From Fimimonas sp963619835 (lineage in GTDB: Bacteria; Bacillota; Clostridia; Christensenellales; CAG-314): a DNA stretch of 50,960 nt. The DNA lies in the NCBI GenBank assembly GCA_963619835.1, contig CAVEYD010000004.1:1-50960 (forward strand), read 5' to 3'. The notes under the pieces were generated by a model. The model saw only the letters and a program-made list of their open reading frames with translations, did no database searches and had not been told where the DNA came from. This document shows positions 34,196 to 41,858 of the stretch, piece after piece; the first letter of the stretch is position 1; every line of letters starts with the position of its first letter. The translations under genes and the position numbers were made by a program.

Positions 34196-36232
34196 TTATT
34201 TAAGCAACAACAAATCTTGATACGTCGGGTAGTCAAGTAAACGTTTAGGACAAACTTCTTCAATTTTATCTGCAAACAAACGTAATTCGTCAATACTTTT
34301 TACTAAGCAACTGCTTTTTTCTATTCTTAAATCCATTGAGCTTTCGTTTTTAGCAAGCAATGTGGCAATTTTTTCAACAATTTCGTCGCATTTTGCTGTC
34401 AATTCGTTTATATTTTTGATTTTTTTAACAATTGTATTAACGTCCAGCCCCAAGTTCTTTTGTTTTTCGGCAAGTTTACTAAGTTCCGTTGCGTACAATG
34501 TTGCAGACGGTGCAATTTGTTTTTGGTACATGTCAACAGCCGTTGCCGATTCAATTTCTATTGCAGTGCAGTAGTTCTCCAAAGTGACATCTTTACGAGC
34601 TTCTATTTCGCGTTTATCAAACACCTTGTTATCGGCAAAAACTTTTATATTTTTGTTTTCTGTCATGCTGCAAATTGCTTCTGTATCGCTAAGAATTTTA
34701 AGATTGCGTTTTTTTGCATCGTTTGGCCATTCTTTATCGTAGTTGTTGCCGTTAAACACAATGTTTTGATGCTCTGCAATAGAATCGGCTATCAATTTGT
34801 TTAAGTCCGTCCAAAAGTCATGGCTACTTTGTAGTTTTTTGCGGAAGTCGTGCAAACTTTCTGCAACGATGGTGTTAAGTACAGTGTTAACATCTGCAAG
34901 ACAAGCACTGCTTCCAACCATACGAAGTTCAAATTTATTTCCGGTAAATGCAAAAGGAGAAGTACGGTTTCTGTCCGTAGCAAACGGGCAATCGGGCAAC
35001 AAGTCTTTTCCGAGGGTAAATCCGTGACCGATGTCTTGCAAAACGTCCCAAAGTTTGCTTCCCATAAATACAGATATCACACTTGTAGGCGCTTCCATTC
35101 CGCCAAGACGTCTTGCGTTTGTTGCCGAAACGGTTGCTGCACGAAGCAAGTCTTGATACTTATCCACGGCTTGCAAAACAGCCGTTACAAACAACGTAAA
35201 TATTGCGTTTTGGTTAAATGTATTGCCGGATTCAAAAACGTTTTTATCATCTGCAACAATGGACCAGTTGTTGTGTTTGCCGCTACCGTTAACATAATTG
35301 AAAGGTTTTTCGTGTAATAGGCAAACAAGCCCGTGTCTTTCGGCAACCTGTTGAAGAGTATCCATAATAAGTGTGTTTTGATCGCACGAAATTGTCGAAC
35401 GTTGGTAGCACGGAACAAGTTCAAATTGACATGGTGCAACTTCGTTGTGTTCGGTTTTTACCAAAATACCAAGCTTTGCAAGTTGTTCGTCTACTTCCTC
35501 CATAAATGCAACCACTCTTGCAGGGGGCAAAGCAAAGTAGTGGTCTCTTAATTGTTGACATTTTGGGGGCTTGGCTCCAAACAAAGTTCTGCCTGTTACA
35601 ACAAGATCCTCTCTTTTGTAGTAAAGATCTTTGTCAATTAAAAAATACTCTTGTTCAGCACCGACAACCGAGTAAACGGCGCTTGGTTCTTTGCCGAATA
35701 AAGCAATAAGTTTTCTCGCTTGATGGTCAAGTGCGCGGCACGAAGAAACAAGCGGAGTTTTTTTGTCCAACGTTTCTCCTCCAAAGCTGCAAAAACCGCA
35801 AGGAATGTACAAGCAACCCTCACGCACAAATGCGTAAGAGGTGTAATCCCAATGTGTTACGCCTTTTGCTTCAAACGTTTGACGTATTCCGCCGTTAGGA
35901 AAACTTGACGCATCACCTTCGCCAGTAAAAAGCTCTTTTCCTCTAAACTTATCTATTCTTTTTCCGTCGCAGTCAATGGACGAAAAATCGTTGCGTTTTC
36001 CTGCAGAACAGTTGTTGAGTGGCAAAAACCAGTGAGTGTATTTTGTTGCTCCGCGAGATTTTGCCCAATCTTTAAGGGCAGATGCAAAAATGTTTAGTTC
36101 TTCGGCGGTAAATTGTTCGTTGCCGGTGGTTTGTCCGTGCAAAATTTTCTTAAAAAGTGTTTCCGGTAAAACACTTTTCATAGTATTATTGTCAAACAAA
36201 TCAATTGCAAACGTATTAGCTTCTTTTGTCAT
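34196..36232 (-). CDS. glnN: Glutamine synthetase type III
   Basis: 678 aa, GAGGGA upstream of the ATG. ATP-dependent condensation of glutamate and ammonia. Type III features: the long chain (about 700 aa), THWFLPLN and GKELFTGEGDASSFPNGG near the N-terminus, GAEQEYFLI (metal-binding Glu), FVNGSGKHNNWS (ATP/glutamate site), and ERHGLVCLLHEKPF. A C-terminal helical region of about 100 aa is normal for the class. It lies 105 bp after the CofE-like gene on the same strand, with only a hairpin between, so they are probably co-transcribed. Confidence 0.96.
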   Translation of the reverse strand: MTKEANTFAIDLFDNNTMKSVLPETLFKKILHGQTTGNEQFTAEELNIFASALKDWAKSRGATKYTHWFLPLNNCSAGKRNDFSSIDCDGKRIDKFRGKELFTGEGDASSFPNGGIRQTFEAKGVTHWDYTSYAFVREGCLYIPCGFCSFGGETLDKKTPLVSSCRALDHQARKLIALFGKEPSAVYSVVGAEQEYFLIDKDLYYKREDLVVTGRTLFGAKPPKCQQLRDHYFALPPARVVAFMEEVDEQLAKLGILVKTEHNEVAPCQFELVPCYQRSTISCDQNTLIMDTLQQVAERHGLVCLLHEKPFNYVNGSGKHNNWSIVADDKNVFESGNTFNQNAIFTLFVTAVLQAVDKYQDLLRAATVSATNARRLGGMEAPTSVISVFMGSKLWDVLQDIGHGFTLGKDLLPDCPFATDRNRTSPFAFTGNKFELRMVGSSACLADVNTVLNTIVAESLHDFRKKLQSSHDFWTDLNKLIADSIAEHQNIVFNGNNYDKEWPNDAKKRNLKILSDTEAICSMTENKNIKVFADNKVFDKREIEARKDVTLENYCTAIEIESATAVDMYQKQIAPSATLYATELSKLAEKQKNLGLDVNTIVKKIKNINELTAKCDEIVEKIATLLAKNESSMDLRIEKSSCLVKSIDELRLFADKIEEVCPKRLLDYPTYQDLLLLK

Positions 36233-36304
36233 AAAAAGTCCCTCATTTTAGCGACAAAACTTTTTCAATCCGTAAAGTTTTGTAAGGTAGCTCATTAAAG
36301 TAAG

Positions 36305-36332
36305 TGTCCCGAAGGGTATAATCCTCGGGACA
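36305..36332 (-). promoter_or_regulatory. Intercistronic hairpin before glnN
   Basis: An 8-bp perfect stem (36305-36312 with 36325-36332) extended by GG/CC with a bulge. There is no T tract after it on minus, so it is more likely an mRNA-processing or attenuating element than a terminator. Confidence 0.5.
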
Positions 36333-36337
36333 TTGAA

Positions 36338-37510
36338 TTACATGGAGTAGTTTTTAAAATAATTTTGAACCAAAATAAACGGAGTTCCTTTGTCTCCGCT
36401 TCCGCTTGTAAGGTCGCAAAGACTTGCCAACAAGTCAGTTAGTTGACGCGGAGTGGTGCCTTGCGAAAGCATATTATTTGTAAGGTCACTTTGTTTATGT
36501 GCAATAAGTTCTTTCATTTTTGCAACGGCTTCTTCTCCGGAGAATGCGGAAAGGTCGTTGTCTGCAACGTACTTAAGTTTAATTTCGTTAGGTTTTCCCA
36601 CAAGTCCGCTGGTAAATGCGGGGGAACAAACGGGGTCTGCAAGTTCCCAAATTCCGCCAACGGGATCTTTAAATGCGCCATCACCGTACACCATAACTTC
36701 TACATGCTTACCCGTAGCATCAAAAATCAACTTTTGAAGGCGATCCACGAAGGGTTTTCCGTCGCGGGGGAACAATTTAACGCTGTTTTCTGTGGCAAGG
36801 TTGCTGCCGAGAACGCCGTAATCGGGATTATATCCGCTTCCGTCAACGGGTGCGGTCAAAATTTCATCAAGGCTTACAACTTTTTTTGCACCGGCTTTTT
36901 CCAAAATCTTCTTGGTGCGTTTGCGGCTGTGAATATCGGCATTGATTACATAACTTGTATGTTTCAAAATTTCTGTTGGGTCGTTTGCAAGAATAAGTTC
37001 ACAACCGGTTGTCTTAATGTAGTAGTCAATGTAGTCAACGCCGGTAAAAGTGTGTCTAATTTCACCGAATTTTGCGTAAAATTCGCTTGCGGTAAACACA
37101 TCCTTGTAAGGGTTAACTCCGCTTTCCATAAGTTTTTCTGCAGAGATAAGTGCATTTCCCACTTCATCGGAAGGGTAAGCAAGTTGAACAACAAGTTTTT
37201 TTGCGCCTTTGGCAATTCCTTTTAAAATGAGCGAAAATCTGTTTCGAGAAAGTATCGGGAAAATAAGTCCCACTGTTTCATCGCCAAACTTGTTTGAAAT
37301 GTCTTTTGCAATTTGATCAACAGTTGCGTAGTTTCCTTGAGAGCGTCCCAAAACAGCTTCGGTAACGGCAAAAACGTCTTTGTCGTTGATTTCAAAGTTG
37401 CCTTGTTTGCTTGCGTTCACAAGACAGTCACAGGCAATTTTTGCAAGGTCGTCGCCTTTTTTGATAATCGGTCCGCGTATTCCGCGTGATATCGTTCCTT
37501 GATAATCCAT
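36338..37510 (-). CDS. CofE-like (coenzyme F420-0:L-glutamate ligase family) protein
   Basis: 390 aa. The N-terminal segment GPIIKKGDDLAKIACDCLVNA with VFAVTEAVLGRSQG matches the FbiB/CofE ligase family, which joins L-glutamate to a phosphate-linked acceptor using GTP in F420 makers. Downstream, GDGAFKDPVGGIWELADP and LTNNMLSQGTTPRQ are typical of the clostridial branch. No F420 biosynthesis genes are in the window and Clostridia do not usually make F420, so the acceptor is unknown. The neighbour glnN uses glutamate too, which hints at a nitrogen or glutamylation role. GAGGGT precedes the ATG. Confidence 0.82.
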   Translation of the reverse strand: MDYQGTISRGIRGPIIKKGDDLAKIACDCLVNASKQGNFEINDKDVFAVTEAVLGRSQGNYATVDQIAKDISNKFGDETVGLIFPILSRNRFSLILKGIAKGAKKLVVQLAYPSDEVGNALISAEKLMESGVNPYKDVFTASEFYAKFGEIRHTFTGVDYIDYYIKTTGCELILANDPTEILKHTSYVINADIHSRKRTKKILEKAGAKKVVSLDEILTAPVDGSGYNPDYGVLGSNLATENSVKLFPRDGKPFVDRLQKLIFDATGKHVEVMVYGDGAFKDPVGGIWELADPVCSPAFTSGLVGKPNEIKLKYVADNDLSAFSGEEAVAKMKELIAHKQSDLTNNMLSQGTTPRQLTDLLASLCDLTSGSGDKGTPFILVQNYFKNYSM

Positions 37511-37728
37511 GTTGTTACCCTCCGTGTTGACTTTACGTCAAAAAAATAATTGCGCTTCTTGCAAAAAATCAAGCAACGCAAAAATACCGAGATATTCTCG
37601 AAAAGTATTTTGTTTCAGGCTACTCGATTTTTATAAGCAACAGAGTTTGTTTTTGCAAATTTGTTTCGCTTGCAACCAAGTTTTACAAAGTAAAAACAAA
37701 CCGTCGCTTTCAAAAAAACACATTGACA
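37511..37728. other. Long leader of the CofE-like gene, nothing else recognised
   Basis: About 215 bp between start codon and promoter (37729-37758), with several partial inverted repeats of Ts and As. I could not match a known riboswitch. Confidence 0.5.
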
Positions 37729-37758
37729 ATGATACTACATTTGACTTTTTGTTGTCAA
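37729..37758 (-). promoter_or_regulatory. Promoter of the CofE-like/glnN operon
   Basis: On minus: TTGACA (37753-37758), 18-nt spacer, TATCAT (37729-37734). Confidence 0.6.
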
Positions 37759-37979
37759 ATATATTCGGTTAATTTTTTATATTTTTCGCTTTATTTTTTC
37801 TCAACATAAGCACGCTAAAACTTTTTAATTTTCACTTGTTCTCATCGGTTAGCGCACTAACTGTTTGTCAGCATTTTTCGGTCGATATGTTTTTTATTTG
37901 ACAAAGATTTGTTTTCACCTCAAACGACAGTTTGATTTTTTTGCTACCACAAGAAACTTAAACTATTTTTCAAAACCTA

Positions 37980-38009
37980 TTGACAATAGTGAACTGGGGG
38001 GGGTATAAT
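37980..38009 (+). promoter_or_regulatory. Promoter with a G8 tract in its spacer (candidate phase-variable switch)
   Basis: TTGACA (37980-37985), 18-nt spacer, TATAAT (38004-38009): both boxes are perfect consensus. The spacer ends in eight consecutive Gs (37996-38003) touching the -10. Loss or gain of one G by slippage would move spacing to 17 or 19 and change output. It drives the surface lipoprotein at 38211 through a leader of about 195 nt. The same layout recurs at 52-81. Confidence 0.8.
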
Positions 38010-38210
38010 TTATTTAATAATAAAATTGGATGTAGTTAAGAGATAAACTATAGAATGGTGGAAACAGGGTGAATACTTACGTGGATTAGCTTGGTAGAGA
38101 AGCATTCAAAGTGATAAATCAAATAATGTGCATCTATCTAAATATATAATGAACAAAAAATGTTTGTTGACTGTGCATTAAAAATGTATCAAAGGGAGAG
38201 CAAAAATAAG

Positions 38211-40724
38211 ATGAAAAAATTTACAATCTCAATTTTATGTTTGTTGTGCTTAATGTGTTCATCATTGGCATTAGTTGGTTGCGGTAGTGAAAGCAATAGC
38301 GACAGCCCAAACAATCAGAAAGAACCTGAACACGTTCACTCGTATGTTGATTCGATTGTCGAACCGACATGCATAACTGATGGCTACACTCTGCACGAAT
38401 GCAGTTGCGGTGATGAGTATAAGGATAATACTGTTTCAGCGTTAGGTCACAGTTTTACAAACTATGTTTCTAACAATGATGCTACATGTACACAAGACGG
38501 GACAAAAACTGCCAAATGTGACAGGTGCGATGCAACGGAAAATTTACCCGACGTTAATTCAAAATTGGCGCACACATTCAATCAAGAAGTGGCTAGCGAA
38601 AAATATCTGGCATCTTCTGCTACATGCACGCAAAAAGCAAGGTGTTACTATTCTTGCAAATGTGGAGAAAAGGGCACGGAAACATTTGAATATGGTAGTG
38701 CGTTAGGTCACAGTTTTACAAACTACGTTTCGGACGACAATGCCACCTACGATGCGGATGGCACAAAAACGGCTCTTTGCGATAATGGTTGCGGTACAAA
38801 AAACACAATAACCGATGATGGCACGCAACTGGAAGGAAAAATTGAATTTAGCACCTTAACTGTAAGCGGAGATAAAGTTTACGGCAAAGTAAGCAATTCA
38901 ACAGATTTCTTTTCTTTTATAAAAGAAGTAAAAACTTATGGTAGCAAAACTAAATTTGTCATTTCTTATGATGCCTATGGAGAAAATCAAATTTTTACCA
39001 AAGCTATTTCACTTAATGTAGGAAACAATATAACTTATATTTTGGAGATGTATGACGGAGAGCCTAAAAACGTTTACCAAGTGACAATTCGTCGCAAGCC
39101 TATTTACAATGTTTCTTTTGATACTGCAAATGGTGCGTCTATCGAATCTCAACAAGTTGAAGAGGACGCTTTAGCCACTAAGCCAATCACAAACCCAACA
39201 AGACTTGGTTACAATTTTAACGGCTTTGATTACGATTTTACTTCGCCAATCGTACAAGATACCATTGTTACGGCAAATTGGAATGCAATAGATTACAATA
39301 TTAAGTACAAAGTTGACGACAAGGAAATTGCAACCGAAAATCCACAAATATACACGGTTGAAGATGTAATAACTTTATCTTTGCCGCAAGTCACAAAAAC
39401 AGGTTACACAGCAAGTTGGAGCGACGGCGGAAAGATTGAAAAAGGTAGCACCGGAGACAAAACTTTTGAAGTTGTTTGGACACCGATAGTGTACACAATC
39501 ACATATAATCTTGATGGTGGAGAAAATAATGAATATAATCCTATAACATATACGATAGAAGATAAAATCGTATTGCAAGCACCATCAAAATTGTCTGACG
39601 TAGTATCTACTGATGTCGCTACTTATGCAGGCGATGGAATTTATAATGTTGAACAACTTGTAACAGCATATACATTTGCTGGGTGGTTTACTGAAGAAAA
39701 CTTCGAAAATGAAGTAACAACAATTTCCGGAACCGATGCAGTCGTTTTATATGCCTGTTGGTGCAAGAATACTACTACTGCTACTATACAACAAGCATAT
39801 TTGAGAGATGGCAGTTATATTTATTTTGGTTCTTATCCTCAAACAAAAGTGACGGACGACCCACTTATCGCTTCATTAAATACTTTGGCCGGTGAAATGC
39901 CTACAAATGCAAATTGTCAAAAATGGACATCATATCTTTACTTTATTTATGGTACAGTAAGTAATTATATGTGGTATATCGACGTTGAATATAGTGAAGC
40001 AAAATATAGGGGAGTATACTTCACATCGTATAGACCATATTACTGCTATACGGCCTCTTCATCAAGTTATCAAGGCAGTAGTGGTTATGATACATCAACC
40101 ATATATTGGTTTAAATATGAACCTATCAAATGGCAAATTTTGGAAGAGATGGACGGGTGTATCACGATAGTTGCTGAACTTGCTCTTGACTGTCAGCAGT
40201 TTTATCACACAAATAAGGACGGTGACTCTACAAGGGAAGTGAATGGAAATGACGTATATGAAAACAACTATGAGGAAAGTGAAATTAGGGCTTGGCTCAA
40301 CGATACATTCTTCAACGCCGCATTTAACGATTTACAAAAGGCATTGATTCAAACTGTAACAGTTGACAATAGTAGTGCAAGCACCCGTAATGCCTCATCT
40401 TATGCATGCGATAACACGAAAGATAAAGTGTGGCTATTGTCATATAATGAAGCATTTTCCAAGTACTCGGGTAATTTAGTAAGAGCAAAAACAAGTACTG
40501 ATTATGCCCGTTGTCAAGGTTGCCCTGTGTATTCAAGTGCTTCAAGTACCTCGTACAAAGGTAACTGTACCTGGTGGCTTCGTTCCCCCAATAAACGTTC
40601 TTCATATGTGTGGTGTGTTGGTGCCAGTGGAAGTGCAATGTATGACGCCCAGGGTTATAATATATATGAACAAGTATCTTTTACTGGGGGTATTGTTCCA
40701 GCATTGAAAGTTAAACTATCTTAA
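38211..40724 (+). CDS. Surface lipoprotein: Cys/His repeats, InlB-type repeats and DUF6273 domain
   Basis: 837 aa from ATG 38211 (AAGGGAGAG 11 nt upstream; an upstream in-frame ATG lacks a signal). Lipobox ALVGC with Cys24. Residues about 40-210 hold HSY/GHSFTNYV-type repeats with CxxC pairs (CSCGDEY, CDRCDA); in the last copy the Thr-Cys is changed to Thr-Tyr. Then come beta-grasp Listeria-Bacteroides (InlB B) repeats (VSFDTANGASIESQQ; TITYNLDGGENN; AGWFTEENFENEV). The C-terminal third (about 540-837) matches the DUF6273 pattern: IYFGSYPQTKV, EPIKWQIL, IRAWLNDTFFNAAF, DKVWLLSYNEA, CTWWLRSP and a closing IVPALKVKL. Probably an adhesin or interaction protein on the surface, and its promoter looks phase-variable. 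Confidence 0.8.
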   Translation: MKKFTISILCLLCLMCSSLALVGCGSESNSDSPNNQKEPEHVHSYVDSIVEPTCITDGYTLHECSCGDEYKDNTVSALGHSFTNYVSNNDATCTQDGTKTAKCDRCDATENLPDVNSKLAHTFNQEVASEKYLASSATCTQKARCYYSCKCGEKGTETFEYGSALGHSFTNYVSDDNATYDADGTKTALCDNGCGTKNTITDDGTQLEGKIEFSTLTVSGDKVYGKVSNSTDFFSFIKEVKTYGSKTKFVISYDAYGENQIFTKAISLNVGNNITYILEMYDGEPKNVYQVTIRRKPIYNVSFDTANGASIESQQVEEDALATKPITNPTRLGYNFNGFDYDFTSPIVQDTIVTANWNAIDYNIKYKVDDKEIATENPQIYTVEDVITLSLPQVTKTGYTASWSDGGKIEKGSTGDKTFEVVWTPIVYTITYNLDGGENNEYNPITYTIEDKIVLQAPSKLSDVVSTDVATYAGDGIYNVEQLVTAYTFAGWFTEENFENEVTTISGTDAVVLYACWCKNTTTATIQQAYLRDGSYIYFGSYPQTKVTDDPLIASLNTLAGEMPTNANCQKWTSYLYFIYGTVSNYMWYIDVEYSEAKYRGVYFTSYRPYYCYTASSSSYQGSSGYDTSTIYWFKYEPIKWQILEEMDGCITIVAELALDCQQFYHTNKDGDSTREVNGNDVYENNYEESEIRAWLNDTFFNAAFNDLQKALIQTVTVDNSSASTRNASSYACDNTKDKVWLLSYNEAFSKYSGNLVRAKTSTDYARCQGCPVYSSASSTSYKGNCTWWLRSPNKRSSYVWCVGASGSAMYDAQGYNIYEQVSFTGGIVPALKVKLS

Positions 40725-40850
40725 TAGCTTGTATAGAAAAACAATTTTTACGTAATAATCGTAGAACATAAAAAACATCAACCATTTTATTTTTATATAA
40801 TTTTTGTCTTATTGTAAAAAATGCTTTTAAAAATTAGGAGGATTGTAGAT

Positions 40851-41489
40851 TTGAAAAAAAAGACTTTAATGCATTATACAACACTTGATGCTACAATAGA
40901 AATAGTTAAATCTAAAAAGTTTAAAATTTCACTATTAAAAGACATGAATGACTTGCAAGAAGCAAAGTTAGAAACAATTTATCCAAAACTTAAAGTATTT
41001 AAGAGTTGTAGTTTTTCTAAAACAAACAAAGAGAATATTCCTATGTGGAAAATATATGGAAAAAAGGATGAGAATGCTACTGCGGCGGTTATTAAGTTTA
41101 TTTTCAAAAAAAATTGTGACTACAATGAGTTGTTTCATGATGAAAGGATAGTTGGTCAGCAGGTTGATTATATAAAAGTAAATCAATTTAATAGGTATTC
41201 ACGAGGAAAAAATGATTTAGGCTCAATGGTAAATGAAGGTTTCATCAAAGCTGCTAGTTGGGCTTTTGAGCAAGAGTATCGGTTTGGATCATTTGAATAC
41301 CTAAATGAAGAATACTTTCAATTAAATTTTGATTGCATTGAAAAAATAGAAATAAGTGTATTTCCAATAAATGGAAGCAATGAAAAAGTTGAAAATATTA
41401 AAAAGAAAAAGTTAAAATCTATTATAGATCAACCATACTACTCGAAAATTAGTTTTAAGACTAGCTTTCTTGCAAAACAAATTAAATAA
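40851..41489 (+). CDS. DUF2971 family protein
   Basis: 212 aa with a TTG start: AGGAGG at 40836-40841 sits 9 nt before TTG 40851, whereas the earlier ATG (40821) has no ribosome site. DUF2971 signs: LMHYTTLDATIEIV, the DMNDLQEA segment, CSFSKTNKENIPMWKIYG, and a late EQEYRFG. The biochemical role of the family is unknown; members are often found in accessory and defence neighbourhoods. This gene is markedly more AT-rich and lysine-rich than its neighbours and stands beside the TIR/RyR island. It could be a passenger. Confidence 0.8.
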   Translation: MKKKTLMHYTTLDATIEIVKSKKFKISLLKDMNDLQEAKLETIYPKLKVFKSCSFSKTNKENIPMWKIYGKKDENATAAVIKFIFKKNCDYNELFHDERIVGQQVDYIKVNQFNRYSRGKNDLGSMVNEGFIKAASWAFEQEYRFGSFEYLNEEYFQLNFDCIEKIEISVFPINGSNEKVENIKKKKLKSIIDQPYYSKISFKTSFLAKQIK

Positions 41490-41858
41490 TACAACATGGA
41501 CAAATGCGACTGAACAAATTTTTAACAATACTAAAAGCCTCAAATATTTTTTTAAAATGAGACAAGATTATCGTTTGTTTTTGACGCATCGTATTAAAAA
41601 GTTGTTTTCTGTAAGTGATTGCCTAAAGTAAGAAATTTGCAAAGGTCAAGTAAAAATGCATTTTTACTTGACCTTTAATGTTTTTCGACGTTTTTCATAA
41701 AAACACATGACGTCGAAAGAATTTTCTATCGATTGTTATCGTAAAAAGAGTATGCATCAATCGTGCAGTAAGGGGGTATTAAATCGGGCGTGTTTTGATG
41801 ATATAGCGATGCTGCTATTTTGCGCCACACCTCCAAGAGTCGTTTTTATCGGCAAAGG
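41490..41858. other. Intergenic region holding a 36-bp palindrome
   Basis: Between convergent genes. Apart from the palindrome at 41641-41676 I see no supportable gene; frames that run into 41.9 kb are antisense to the RyR gene. Confidence 0.6.
41641..41676. repeat. 36-bp perfect palindrome
   Basis: AAAGGTCAAGTAAAAATG followed directly by its exact reverse complement. It has no U-tract immediately after. It could fold as a very stable hairpin ending both convergent genes, or be the trace of a mobile-element end or a binding site. Confidence 0.9.

Noticed and set aside
38088..38125. tRNA-like 5' half (D-arm-like GGTAGAG) in the leader of the surface lipoprotein
   Set aside because: No matching acceptor 3' half or T-arm could be found, so it is not a tRNA gene.
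40500..40724. Diversity-generating retroelement target at the 3' end of the lipoprotein (WWLRSP...VPAL pattern)
   Set aside because: No reverse transcriptase gene or template repeat is visible in the window; the pattern is explained by DUF6273.
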